Shown piece after piece: positions 7,618-16,201 of a DNA stretch of 64,000 nt. Location of the stretch: assembly GCA_945830575.1 (NCBI GenBank), contig CALZZE010000009.1, forward strand, positions 1 through 64,000, given 5' to 3'. Positions within the stretch are counted from its first letter, which is position 1. Every line of letters begins with the position of its first letter. The notes below the pieces were generated by a model. That model was not told the DNA's origin. It made no database searches and saw only the letters and a list, made by a program, of their open reading frames with translations. The translations under genes and the position numbers were made by a program. Source of the DNA: an uncultured Subdoligranulum sp. Lineage in GTDB: Bacteria; Bacillota; Clostridia; Oscillospirales; Ruminococcaceae.

Positions 7618-10029
7618 ATGCTGGGTGCTATTTTTGGCGACATTGTTGGCTCGGTGTACGAGTTCAACAACACGAAAAACTACAACTTTCCGCTGCTGAG
7701 CGACCGCTCCCGCCTCACCGATGATTCCCTCATGACGCTGGCGGTGGCAAAGGCGCTGATGGAAACCTGGGGACAGCCGGACGATGCCATCCGCGCCGCG
7801 CTGGTGCGGGAAATGCGGGACTTCGGCCGCCGCTACCCCAACGGCGGCTACGGCGGGCGGTTCCGCCAGTGGCTGGTCTCGGATGACCCGCAGCCCTACG
7901 GCAGTTTCGGCAACGGCAGCGCCATGCGGGTGTCCCCGGCGGGCTGGCTGTACGGCACCATGGAGGAGACCCTCCACGCGGCCATGCTGACCGCCGAGGT
8001 GACTCACAACCACCCGGAGGGCATCAAGGGCGCACAGGCCATTGCGGCGGGTATTTTTCTGGCCCGCAGCGGACAGGACAAGGACGCCATCCTGAGCTAT
8101 CTCGCCGGGAAGTTCGGCTATGACCTGACCCGCACGCTGGACGAGATCCGCCCCACCTACGGCTTTTATGAGATTTGCCAGAAATCTGTTCCGGAGGCCA
8201 TCCGCGCCTTCTATGAGGGCACCGACTACGAGGACGTCATCCGCAAGGCCGTGGCGCTGGGCGGTGACAGCGATACCATCGCCTGCATGGCGGGGGCACT
8301 CGCGGAGGCATATTACGGGATGCCGGAGACTTTCCGGAAAGAAGCCCTTCACCGTATGGATGCCTTCCAGCGTAGCGTGGCAAAAGAATTTCATGACTTC
8401 TACCGCACCCATTCGGGAAAACCGGCGGCTTCTTCCCCGACGGACTCTGTCAATGTGTCGTCTGTGGAAACTGCAGAGTCTCACGGAGAAAAGAAGATCG
8501 CCAAAAAGAACGATTGGAAAACATTTCCGATGCCTGCACAAAAGGATACGTTCCTGCTCAGCCGCCATTTCTCAAAACAGGAACTAAGCGCTCTTCAATG
8601 CGGCCATATCCCCGAAGCGATGGAGGATAAATGGTTCTGGTACATGGAAGGCAATACGTTATTTGCACACCGCAGCTGGACAGGGTATTGCATTTATATT
8701 CTTGAATTGAATGAACAGACAGGAATCCACAAGGTGACGGTGAACCGTGACCCGGAACAATATCAGGAAAAACAAATCAAGGAGGATGAAAACCGGCTGA
8801 ATGAGCTGCTCAACTGGTGGACGAAGCCTGCGTTTGATTTTTACCATGAATGGCTTTCTGAAACGCTGGATTCACTGCAAAAGAAAAAGGCTGCAAAACA
8901 GAGTCCTCCGAAGGTGGTTCGTTTTCATAAGCTGAACGAGGACAATGCATGGCTGAGCAACTGGTATCCCAGCACGTTTATTCTGGATGGGAAAAGCTAC
9001 TGCTGTGCCGAGCAGTATCTGATGGAGCAGAAAGCTGTTTTGTTCGGGGACATTCAGATGGCGGCATGCATCATGCAGACCGACGACCCTGCGGAAATGC
9101 AGAAGCTCGGCTGGGGTGTGGCGGGATTCGATTCCCATATTTGGGACGGCCGGAAACAGCTGATTCTGTACAAGGCACTGTGCGCAAAGTTCCGGCAGAA
9201 TCCGGAGCTTCAGAGCCAGCTCCTGGACACAGGAAAAGCACTGCTGGTGGAGTGCGCCAGAAGCGACCGCATCTGGGGAGCCGGTCTTGGAATGCAGGAT
9301 GACAGGGCGGATTCTCCCAAGACATGGGCAGGACAAAATCTGCTGGGCCTGACGCTGATGGCTGTCCGGGAGGAGCTGGCAGAAGAAAACACGGCATCGG
9401 ATGACATCCGCATTTATGACACCATTCCGGCCGGCAGTGTCATGCCCTCGTGGGGAGAACATGGTAATCATATTTTCTGGTTTTTGCCGACTGTACATGA
9501 CGGTCAAAAGCTCATCCGACCGGACGGCACATACACTGTCTTTGAACAGAAAAATCGGGAGTATTTTAATGATGACCAGGCGCATGAAGGATGGCAGAGA
9601 GCCAACCTGCTGATGGATGAGTATGAAATTCGTGATGCGACAAGTTTTGGATGTTCCATGGCGTCCACACTGATTGCAAGTGTCTATGATCGGGCGAACA
9701 ATAAAAAAGTCCTTTATTTGTTCTATACCTGTCAGAATGCTGTAGAAACTGCATACCCTTACATGCCCAAAAGTGTTGAAAAGCAATGCCGCAAAAATGT
9801 GGAGCGTTTTTATGCCAACCCCGGATTGCAGGCGGGATGGAACTCTTTCATTCTGTACCCGGTGTGCATAAAAATCGTAGAAGGCGATTCCAAGTTCTAC
9901 CCTGTGTTCCTGGGCGAACTGGGAAATAACGAGACCTGTCTGAGGATTCATTCCAGCGAGTGGGGAAGGATTTCCTTGGATAACAAGCAATCCATTCAGG
10001 AGGCTTTCCGCAACGAGCATCTTTGGTGA
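7618..10029 (+). CDS. Multidomain ADP-ribosylglycohydrolase (DraG/ARH) - NADAR protein
   Basis: An 803-residue fusion. Residues 1-265 are an ADP-ribosylglycohydrolase: GAIFGDIVGS, the metal-binding LTDDS, VTHNHPEG and GGDSDT. Residues about 290-420 form a domain I cannot name (core FSKQELSALQCGHIPEAMED). Residues about 430-595 are a NADAR (YbiA-like) domain: FHKLNEDNAWLSNWYPSTF, YCCAEQYLMEQKA and a DRIWGAGLG segment. Residues 600-803 are an unknown C-terminal domain. ARH domains release ADP-ribose from modified side chains or nucleic acid; NADAR proteins remove ADP-ribose from guanine. The start at 7618 has AAGGAGG 8 nt upstream. The next gene carries a macrodomain, so the operon concentrates three ADP-ribose-acting domains. 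Confidence 0.88.
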   Translation: MLGAIFGDIVGSVYEFNNTKNYNFPLLSDRSRLTDDSLMTLAVAKALMETWGQPDDAIRAALVREMRDFGRRYPNGGYGGRFRQWLVSDDPQPYGSFGNGSAMRVSPAGWLYGTMEETLHAAMLTAEVTHNHPEGIKGAQAIAAGIFLARSGQDKDAILSYLAGKFGYDLTRTLDEIRPTYGFYEICQKSVPEAIRAFYEGTDYEDVIRKAVALGGDSDTIACMAGALAEAYYGMPETFRKEALHRMDAFQRSVAKEFHDFYRTHSGKPAASSPTDSVNVSSVETAESHGEKKIAKKNDWKTFPMPAQKDTFLLSRHFSKQELSALQCGHIPEAMEDKWFWYMEGNTLFAHRSWTGYCIYILELNEQTGIHKVTVNRDPEQYQEKQIKEDENRLNELLNWWTKPAFDFYHEWLSETLDSLQKKKAAKQSPPKVVRFHKLNEDNAWLSNWYPSTFILDGKSYCCAEQYLMEQKAVLFGDIQMAACIMQTDDPAEMQKLGWGVAGFDSHIWDGRKQLILYKALCAKFRQNPELQSQLLDTGKALLVECARSDRIWGAGLGMQDDRADSPKTWAGQNLLGLTLMAVREELAEENTASDDIRIYDTIPAGSVMPSWGEHGNHIFWFLPTVHDGQKLIRPDGTYTVFEQKNREYFNDDQAHEGWQRANLLMDEYEIRDATSFGCSMASTLIASVYDRANNKKVLYLFYTCQNAVETAYPYMPKSVEKQCRKNVERFYANPGLQAGWNSFILYPVCIKIVEGDSKFYPVFLGELGNNETCLRIHSSEWGRISLDNKQSIQEAFRNEHLW

Positions 10030-10054
10030 GAATGGGTTAAAGGATGGAGAACCA

Positions 10055-11599
10055 ATGATGATGACCATCAAACAAAAATCCGAAGTACCAACGCAGGCCA
10101 ACCCCTGCCGTACACTGGAACGGGCCATTCAGACCTGGCAGTTGCTTGGGGAGAGGGCAGAACCTGGCATTGTGCTGGCGCACGTGGCGCAGGCCATTCA
10201 ATGGAATCAGCCGGTCCTTGTCCCGGTCTGCCCGCCGGAGGAAATGCTGGAGCAGCTGAACGCAGATATCGTCAAAGTCGGAGAACCGCTGGAAAACAGC
10301 GGGTCCATGAGTCTCCGGGTCAACATGCTGAATGGCGAAGCCCCGGATGCCTGCCAGTTCCCGGTGTTCACCAGCCGGGAGGCTATGGAGAACGGCCCGG
10401 CCGCCTCCTCCATGGAATTGCCCCTTCAAACGGTGGTGAAGATGGTGCTGGACGGCGACAACTGCGAGGGCATTATCCTCAATCCCTTTGGCCAGGCGCT
10501 GTTCCTTCCCAGACAGATGCTGGAGCCGCTGTCGTATGTCAGACCGTCTTCCCGCATCTACCTCATGGAGGCAGACATTACCAAAGTGGGCGCGGATGCC
10601 ATTGTCAACGCGGCCAACCGGACGCTGCTGGGCGGCGGTGGTGTGGACGGCGCCATTCACCGCGCCGCCGGGCCGGATCTGCTGGCGGAATGTCGCGGTC
10701 TCCACGGCTGCAGCACCGGCGAAGCCAAGGTGACCGGCGCGTACCGGCTGAATGCGGACTGCATTGTACACACGGTCGGCCCCATTTACAGCGGCAGCCC
10801 GGAGGACGCAAAACTACTGGAACAGTGCTATAAAAACAGCATGGATGCGGCATGGGAGTGTAATTGTCAAACCGTTGCGTTCCCCTCAATCTCCACCGGC
10901 GCGTATGGGTATCCCATTGACAAGGCGGCGAAAATCGCGCTGCGCACCGTCCGAAACTGGCTGTGGGAGCACCCGGATACCTTCATGGATGTGTATTTCT
11001 GCTGTTTCAGCAAGGCCGACCTGATGGAATACCAGAACGCCATAATTCAGCTTCCAGATGTCCCACCAGATGTCAGGTGGACAAACAAAGGCGTGGATGC
11101 CTCCGAAAAGGAGGATTACAAAACAGCCGTGCGGTATTTTAAGCGTGCCGCAGCCCGCGGCGACTCGGTTGCGCTGAGCAATCTGGGAATCTGCTATAAC
11201 CTTGGACACGGCATTACAAGGGACAGAGAAGAAGCACGAAAATGCTGGGTGAAGGCAGCGGTCCAAGGAGATGTAGTCTCGATTTGCCAATTGGGAGATT
11301 TTTGGATCACTGAAAGTCTGGAGAACAGGACGGACTTGAGTAAAGCAATCGAGGAAGCTTGGGTGTTTTATCGCACAGCGTACGATTTATGCCAAGCGGG
11401 AATTAACAGAGAAGATTATCCAAATGTCTGCCTGCGGTATCTGCGTTACGGCGAAGGCCGCCTGAGCCGCCGCGAGCTGGCCCATCTGGCCGGGGAGGCC
11501 GTGGCAGGCTTCCAGAAACGGCTGGAGGAGGGCGATCCTTTCGCAGAAAAGGCTCTGGAAGAAGCAAAAGAGTATTGCCGGAGGTATTGCGAAACATGA
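10055..11599 (+). CDS. SseB-like - macrodomain - Sel1-repeat fusion protein
   Basis: 514 residues in three parts. Residues 1-165 look like an SseB N-terminal domain (LERAIQ..., ending VKMVLDGDNCEGIILNPFG). Residues about 166-335 are a MacroD-type macrodomain with the ADP-ribose loop NAANRTLLGGGGVDGAIH and the second loop SISTGAYGYP, so hydrolysis of mono-ADP-ribose is likely. Residues about 340-500 contain Sel1/TPR-like repeats (AVRYFKRAAARGDSVALSNL and a second copy), usually protein-binding. Three ATGs follow one another at 10055, 10058 and 10061 after AAAGGATGGAG; any may be the start. It follows the DraG-NADAR gene by 25 nt. Confidence 0.88.
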   Translation: MMMTIKQKSEVPTQANPCRTLERAIQTWQLLGERAEPGIVLAHVAQAIQWNQPVLVPVCPPEEMLEQLNADIVKVGEPLENSGSMSLRVNMLNGEAPDACQFPVFTSREAMENGPAASSMELPLQTVVKMVLDGDNCEGIILNPFGQALFLPRQMLEPLSYVRPSSRIYLMEADITKVGADAIVNAANRTLLGGGGVDGAIHRAAGPDLLAECRGLHGCSTGEAKVTGAYRLNADCIVHTVGPIYSGSPEDAKLLEQCYKNSMDAAWECNCQTVAFPSISTGAYGYPIDKAAKIALRTVRNWLWEHPDTFMDVYFCCFSKADLMEYQNAIIQLPDVPPDVRWTNKGVDASEKEDYKTAVRYFKRAAARGDSVALSNLGICYNLGHGITRDREEARKCWVKAAVQGDVVSICQLGDFWITESLENRTDLSKAIEEAWVFYRTAYDLCQAGINREDYPNVCLRYLRYGEGRLSRRELAHLAGEAVAGFQKRLEEGDPFAEKALEEAKEYCRRYCET

Positions 11600-11729
11600 C
11601 AAGCCGGGCGGATGACAGGGGCAGAAGGAACGGAAAATGGCTGACATGCGTATGCCGTGCTTCGTTTGCGTTCTGGAGAAGTCGGAGTCACCTTTCACGA
11701 AAATGTCACATGTTTTTTCTTCTGTACTG

Positions 11730-11763
11730 CTGACAAATCCTGCCGAAAGTGTTATACTATAAT
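11730..11763 (+). promoter_or_regulatory. Promoter facing a long non-coding stretch
   Basis: CTGACA, 17 bp, TATACT, with an overlapping TATAAT 5 nt further on. No convincing coding start follows within 900 nt, so it probably drives a non-coding RNA. Confidence 0.6.
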
Positions 11764-12508
11764 TGGTACCTTGAAAACAGAATAGACGTAACTATCCGAA
11801 AAGGATAGATGTCCACAGAAGTGTCCACCTCCACCGGGTGGATGGCACAGGAAAGAAGTACAAGAATGCAACCTTTCCGATTACCTTTGGCTGAGTATTG
11901 CCGGCAGAAGGTAGAACAAGAAGACACGCCCGTGCCTTATGAGAGAGGGTACGGAAGGGCAGAGAATAGAACCTGGCCTATGGGTAAGGCATATCCCGCG
12001 CAGCCGAGAGTGCAGCGGCTGGTGGACGCAACAAGGGAATCGGGAGCTCACCTCGAAGTGAGACCCGTCCAGCGGAAGAAAAAAGCTGTTACGATGCGGC
12101 TTGCTCTGAAACTGGTGATCGAATGGAACAGTAGAAAGCCGAACGGCATCATGATGTGACAGGAGCCGGCAGGAATCCGGCACCGGGTGATTTCCATGAG
12201 ATCAGAAGCGGCAAAATCCTATGTACGATGCAATACTTTGAGCAACCCACGACCGCCTGGCGCAGGCGTAAAATGCGCACTGAAGGACGGAAATACCGTT
12301 CAATCGGGACCGACATGATGGAGTCCCGCCATGAACAGGCCATAGAGCACTGTTCCTGCAAAATGTGAATTTGAAAACAGTTGCGGGAGGAGTGTACCCT
12401 TTTTTAAGGAAACGGCAGGTTTTCTGTACCGGAAATGATGAAAAAAGTGAAGGTCAACCTTTATTTGTTGAGCCGGACTTTGTGAAGCAAAGTCCGGCTA
12501 TTTTTTTT
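11764..12508 (+). ncRNA. Candidate long structured RNA (about 740 nt), class not identified
   Basis: This stretch lies between a good promoter and a strong intrinsic terminator and has no ORF with a supported ribosome site. The only track ORF of size (11809-12159) has no Shine-Dalgarno sequence and an odd composition. Short local hairpins are visible, such as CTATCCGAAAAGGATAG near 11793 and CCACCTCCACCGGGTGG near 11825. The segment TTGAAAACAG occurs near both ends. It does not show the landmarks of RNase P RNA, tmRNA, or group I or II introns. It could instead be a decayed gene or the leader of the downstream helicase gene. Confidence 0.4.
12471..12508 (+). terminator. Strong intrinsic terminator
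   Basis: A 12-bp perfect stem (AGCCGGACTTTG/CAAAGTCCGGCT), 5-nt loop, then A and eight T residues. It ends the 11764 transcript. Confidence 0.9.
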
Positions 12509-12550
12509 GAAATGAGGAATCGCGTTCAAGGACAAACCATACAGGCAGCG

Positions 12551-12583
12551 AACGGCGTACAGAAAACAGTACGCCGTTTTTTT
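12551..12583 (+). terminator. Second intrinsic terminator
   Basis: A 10-bp perfect stem (AACGGCGTAC/GTACGCCGTT), 8-nt A-rich loop and T7. With the hairpin at 12471 it forms a tandem terminator before the helicase gene. Confidence 0.85.
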
Positions 12584-12673
12584 ATTGCAAAATCCGTCAA
12601 GGGGGTGGTGGCAATGACCCGATAAACAAACAGACCGAGGAAGAACCGTGATTTTACAGACAAGGGAGGTACA

Positions 12674-13990
12674 ATGAGCAGAACAGAAAAAGCCAATCAG
12701 CCGGAGTGGCTCTCCGGGCAAAAAATCAATGAAGCTGTGTTTGTTTCGCAGTTTCTGCAGCGGCATCCCATGCTTTGCTGCAAGGGCGTCCTCTACGATG
12801 AAAACGGCATTGTTCCGGAGGAGGATGCCATCCAGAAAGAAATCTACGAATTGGTGAAAAACCATGTTGCCACCGGCCTTGCCAACAAATGCCGCAAGCT
12901 GCTGGAGGCCATCCGGCTGGCCTGCCGGACCGAAGAACTGCCGATCCAAACGGACCGGATTCATGTGGAAAACGGAACGCTGTATCTGGACGGACGGTTC
13001 GAGCCGGTCCGGGAAATCTGCCGCAACCGGCTGACGGTCCGGTATGATCCTGCCGCGCCGCTTTGCAGTCACTGGCTGAATTTTCTGATTCAGCTGCTGG
13101 AGCCGGAGGACATTCCTGTGCTGCAGGAGTATCTGGGGTATCTTCTCGTTCCCACCAACAGGGCGCAGAAAATGCTGATGATTCTGGGGCGGGGCGGCGA
13201 GGGAAAATCCCGCATCGGCCTGCTGCTGCGCGCGATCTTCGGATCGAACCTGTACGTTGGCAGCATCCAGAAGCTGGAGAAAAACCGCTTTGCCCGTGCG
13301 GATTTGGAATCCATGCTGGTCATGGTGGATGACGATATGCAGATGTCGGCGCTTACCGAAACCAGCACACTGAAAACCATCATCACGCTGGAAGGTAAGC
13401 TGGATCTGGAGCGCAAGGGCCAGCAGAGCTATCAGGGGGATGTCTATGCCCGGCTGCTGGCGTTTGGCAACGGCTCCCTGCAATCGCTGTACGACCATAC
13501 CGACGCGTTTTACCGCCGCCAGCTGATCATGGTGGCAAAGCCTGTCCATCGGCAGGAAAACGACCCGAACCTCATCGACCAGCTGGTGGCCGAGAAGGAG
13601 GGAATCTTCCTCTGGATGCTGAAGGGGCTGCGCCGGCTGATAAACCAGAAATTCCAGTTCACCTCCAGCCCGCACATGACCAGCAATCTTCAGCAGGCCA
13701 TCGCGGAAGGCAACAATGTGGTGGAGTTTTTGCAATCAGAAGGGTATCTCCGTTTCGTGGAGAGGGACGCCAGCGCCACCAGCAGAGAGCTGTGCAGCTG
13801 CTACCAACGCTGGTGCAGAGACAATGCGGTAAAACCGCAGTCCGATAAAACCCTGATCTCCTATTTGAAAGAGCACAGCGGGGAATACAATGTGGTTTAC
13901 ACCAACAAGATCCCCATTGGGGGAGGGCGCACCGCCCGCGGATTTCTGAACGTTGGCGTGGAAGATCCCGGCTGGGACGCGTACACTTGA
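12674..13990 (+). CDS. D5/P4-type superfamily 3 replication helicase (primase C-terminal type)
   Basis: 438 residues with a GGGAGG ribosome site 5 nt before the ATG. Residues about 170-180 hold the Walker A loop (GRGGEGKS), followed by MLVMVDDDMQ (Walker B region), a sensor-like RLLAFGNG and FYRRQ (possible arginine finger). This is the NTPase part of phage, plasmid or satellite primase-helicases that open replication origins. A separate N-terminal archaeo-eukaryotic primase domain is not evident, so either the primase is missing or the protein works as a stand-alone helicase. Iteron-like repeats directly follow and two integrases lie downstream, which fits a replication gene of an integrated element. 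Confidence 0.8.
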   Translation: MSRTEKANQPEWLSGQKINEAVFVSQFLQRHPMLCCKGVLYDENGIVPEEDAIQKEIYELVKNHVATGLANKCRKLLEAIRLACRTEELPIQTDRIHVENGTLYLDGRFEPVREICRNRLTVRYDPAAPLCSHWLNFLIQLLEPEDIPVLQEYLGYLLVPTNRAQKMLMILGRGGEGKSRIGLLLRAIFGSNLYVGSIQKLEKNRFARADLESMLVMVDDDMQMSALTETSTLKTIITLEGKLDLERKGQQSYQGDVYARLLAFGNGSLQSLYDHTDAFYRRQLIMVAKPVHRQENDPNLIDQLVAEKEGIFLWMLKGLRRLINQKFQFTSSPHMTSNLQQAIAEGNNVVEFLQSEGYLRFVERDASATSRELCSCYQRWCRDNAVKPQSDKTLISYLKEHSGEYNVVYTNKIPIGGGRTARGFLNVGVEDPGWDAYT

Positions 13991-14091
13991 AACACCGAAA
14001 AACTACTCGCGAAAAAAACGCGTAAGAAATTTGGGGCAAAAAGATGTCCTCGAGCAAAAACGATTCTCTATCGTTGAAAATTGCGAGGGCG

Positions 14092-14162
14092 AAGTGTCCC
14101 GCACGTGTCCCGGAGGACACGAAACGGGATATTACGTGTCCCAAGTGTCCCGCACGTGTCCC
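14092..14162 (+). repeat. Iteron-like GTGTCCC repeats
   Basis: Five direct copies of GTGTCCC (14094, 14105, 14136, 14145, 14156) and one inverted GGACAC lie in about 70 bp. The 20-mer AAGTGTCCCGCACGTGTCCC occurs exactly twice, 51 bp apart. Such arrays next to a helicase gene are typical of replication origins of plasmids and satellites. The overlapping track ORFs here repeat a Cys-Pro peptide only because the DNA repeats. Confidence 0.65.
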
Positions 14163-14263
14163 CGGAATCGAAACGGAGAACGGTTCTTTGTTGAGTTTGG
14201 TGATACCATTTGGTGTGGGATTCTGATATGGTTGGGGCAGAACAACAGAAGGAGGACGAGCCA

Positions 14264-14470
14264 ATGAAGCTGCCAATAGAACAGTGTCCCTGGTGCGGCG
14301 GCCGGGAATTCGTGGTGGGGTATCAGAACTACGAAGCCATGATGACCTACACGCCGCAGGGCTTCGCTGGAAAACGAATCCAGCACCTGCTCTGCAAACA
14401 GTGCGGTATGGTGCTGGCCAGCAGGGTGGCGGACACGTCAAAGTATCAGGATGCACGGAAGGTTTGGTAA
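14264..14470 (+). CDS. Small zinc-ribbon protein (68 aa)
   Basis: Starts at the ATG with GGAGG 7 nt upstream (the track start at 14210 is not supported). It has two Cys pairs, CPWCGG near residue 8 and CKQCG near 47, forming one zinc ribbon with a hydrophobic, Tyr-rich middle. Similar small proteins are frequent beside integrases in clostridial mobile elements; I know of no assigned function. It stands between the iteron array and the tandem integrases. Confidence 0.65.
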   Translation: MKLPIEQCPWCGGREFVVGYQNYEAMMTYTPQGFAGKRIQHLLCKQCGMVLASRVADTSKYQDARKVW

Positions 14471-14477
14471 GAAGAGC

Positions 14478-14501
14478 GGACGCACAGTGCGCTGTGCGTC
14501 C
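14478..14501 (+). terminator. Hairpin after the zinc-ribbon gene
   Basis: A 10-bp perfect stem (GGACGCACAG/CTGTGCGTCC) with a TGCG loop, 7 nt past the stop codon. Only a short T run (TTTT) follows, so it is a probable but weak terminator. Confidence 0.55.
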
Positions 14502-14536
14502 CCGCTTTTCCGGGAAGGGCGGAAAAAGGGCCTCAG

Positions 14537-14672
14537 GTCACCACTTTGGCTCCATGGGCAGGCGGGTTTTCTGACGAAACAAGGTCGTATTTTTCCAAAA
14601 GGTCACCACAATGGAGCTAAGATTTCGCCGGATGCCGCCAAAAGGCCGGTTTGGCTCCAATTTGGAGCTAAG
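14537..14672. repeat. Cluster of short repeats and a palindrome upstream of the integrases
   Basis: Within the gene-free 14471-14922 stretch: GGTCACCAC occurs at 14537 and 14601, TTTGGCTCCA at 14545 and 14650, TGGAGCTAAG at 14612 and 14663. The copies at 14650-14671 join into an imperfect palindrome (TTTGGCTCCAATTTGGAGCT). This may be a recombinase or regulator binding region. Nothing else recognisable is seen in the rest of the gap. Confidence 0.45.
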
Positions 14673-14922
14673 TTGGTGCGCTTTCGTCACCAAAAATGAC
14701 CGGGTTTGCCCTGTCCGATTGTGAAGCAGGAGAAAGCAGCGTGTCATTTTGGTCCCCACGCTGCCCGCACACCGGCCCGCAATGCGGCCCGGCGGGGATT
14801 CAGGTGTGTTTCATTTTGGAGGAATTGGTCGCTTTTCAAAAAATAGTGTGTCATTTGGGCCAAAATCGACAATAAAACAACGAAATAACGGGAAAGAGAA
14901 TGTATCAGAACAGGAGGTGCTT

Positions 14923-16113
14923 ATGGCAAGCATTAAAAAACTGAACAATCGCAAGTATAAAATTACCGTCTCGAATGGTTACCGTCCCGACGGTCGGAAA
15001 ATCTGCCGCTCGAAAACCATTCAGGTTCCCAAATCCGTTGCGCCGCGGGGCATTCAGCAGTATGTTGCCCACGAAGCGGAGGAACTGGAACGAACCTTCC
15101 GCGACGGCTACTCGGAACAGGCGGAAACTCCCTTCGGGGAGTACGCCCGCCGCTGGATGGCCCGGCAGCATCATCTGAAGCCTTCCACGGTAGCTAACTA
15201 TCGTCTGATGCTGGAGGCCTGCTGCGAAGTCATCGGGAAGATTCCGCTGTGCAAGCTGCGTCCGCTGACCATCGAGAATCTGGTGGAGCAGCTGCGCCAG
15301 CGCACCACCCGCACCGGAAAACCTCTCTGCGAAAATACGGTGCGCAAATACCTGTCCGCCGTGTCGGCGGTGCTCAGCGACGCCAAACGCAACGAACTGA
15401 TTGCCCACAACCCGGCCCGCATGGTGTCGCTGCCGCCGCTGGAACGTCCCCGTCAGGCGATCCCCACCATGGAGGAGATGCGCAGCTTTCTGACTGCCGC
15501 GATGGAGGAACCGCTGGTTTACCGTGTGTATTTTTTCATGGACCTGATGACGGCGGCGCGCCGCGGGGAGCTGTGCGCGCTCACCTGGGCGGACATCACG
15601 GAGCACACCATCACCATCTCCAAGTCCCGCAGCTACGTCAAGGGCATGGGGCTGGTGACGGGAACCACCAAGAACGGCAGGGCGCGGGTGCTGAGCAACT
15701 GTGAACTGCTGGTCAGCCTGCTGAATGGTCTGCGCATGAGCTACGAGTGGAACGGCATCACCGTCACGCCGCAGACGCCGGTGTTTCTGAACCGGCAGGG
15801 TAAGCCCCTCAATCCCGACACCTTCTCCCGGCGCATTCGCAAGGTCTATGACCGCTGCGGCTTGTCGGAGCAGTATCACCTGCACACGCTGCGCCATTTC
15901 GCCGCAACGCTGTGGCTGCAAAGCTCCATCAGCAAGCAGGTGGTGGCGGACGCGCTGGGCCACGGGGACACCGCGTTTCTGGAACGCACCTACTGCCACC
16001 CGCAGCTGGAGTCAAAGCAGCAGGCGGCACAAAAATCCATGCAGCTGGTGCAGTCCAACACCAACTTGATCAATCGCGCCAAAGGTGTGGAGCAGTGCTT
16101 GTCCATTTGGTAG
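14923..16113 (+). CDS. Tyrosine recombinase/integrase (first of a tandem pair)
   Basis: 396 residues from the ATG at 14923, which has AGGAGG 6 nt upstream (the track start at 14749 is not supported). The N-terminal part is an arm-site-binding domain and a SAM-like core-binding domain. The catalytic domain shows Arg in AARRGELCALTW (about 212), Lys in TTKNGRARV, HTLRH (about 320), LGHGD and the Tyr in ERTYCH (about 356). All the residues of an active phage-type integrase appear present. It probably integrates or excises the element holding the helicase and iterons. Confidence 0.85.
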   Translation: MASIKKLNNRKYKITVSNGYRPDGRKICRSKTIQVPKSVAPRGIQQYVAHEAEELERTFRDGYSEQAETPFGEYARRWMARQHHLKPSTVANYRLMLEACCEVIGKIPLCKLRPLTIENLVEQLRQRTTRTGKPLCENTVRKYLSAVSAVLSDAKRNELIAHNPARMVSLPPLERPRQAIPTMEEMRSFLTAAMEEPLVYRVYFFMDLMTAARRGELCALTWADITEHTITISKSRSYVKGMGLVTGTTKNGRARVLSNCELLVSLLNGLRMSYEWNGITVTPQTPVFLNRQGKPLNPDTFSRRIRKVYDRCGLSEQYHLHTLRHFAATLWLQSSISKQVVADALGHGDTAFLERTYCHPQLESKQQAAQKSMQLVQSNTNLINRAKGVEQCLSIW

Positions 16114-16201
16114 AATCTTCGATAAAACGATAGACTTTCCCATTGCTTTGGAGTATGATGTCGTTACTGAAACCAGCGCAGCAGAAAGGAGCGCATCAGC
16201 A

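Noticed and set aside
11809-12159. 116-aa ORF in the long non-coding stretch
   Set aside because: No Shine-Dalgarno sequence, composition unlike neighbours, and the region has hairpins throughout; treated as part of a candidate RNA.
11764-12508. Group I/II intron, RNase P RNA or tmRNA
   Set aside because: No GUGYG start, domain V, P3/P7 core or tmRNA termini could be found.
14092-14162. CRISPR array
   Set aside because: Repeats are 7-20 bp with irregular short spacing and no cas genes; iterons fit better.
14044-14226. 60-aa ORF with repeated CPARVP peptides, at first taken for a zinc-knuckle protein
   Set aside because: The peptide repeat follows directly from the GTGTCCC DNA iterons; no ribosome site.
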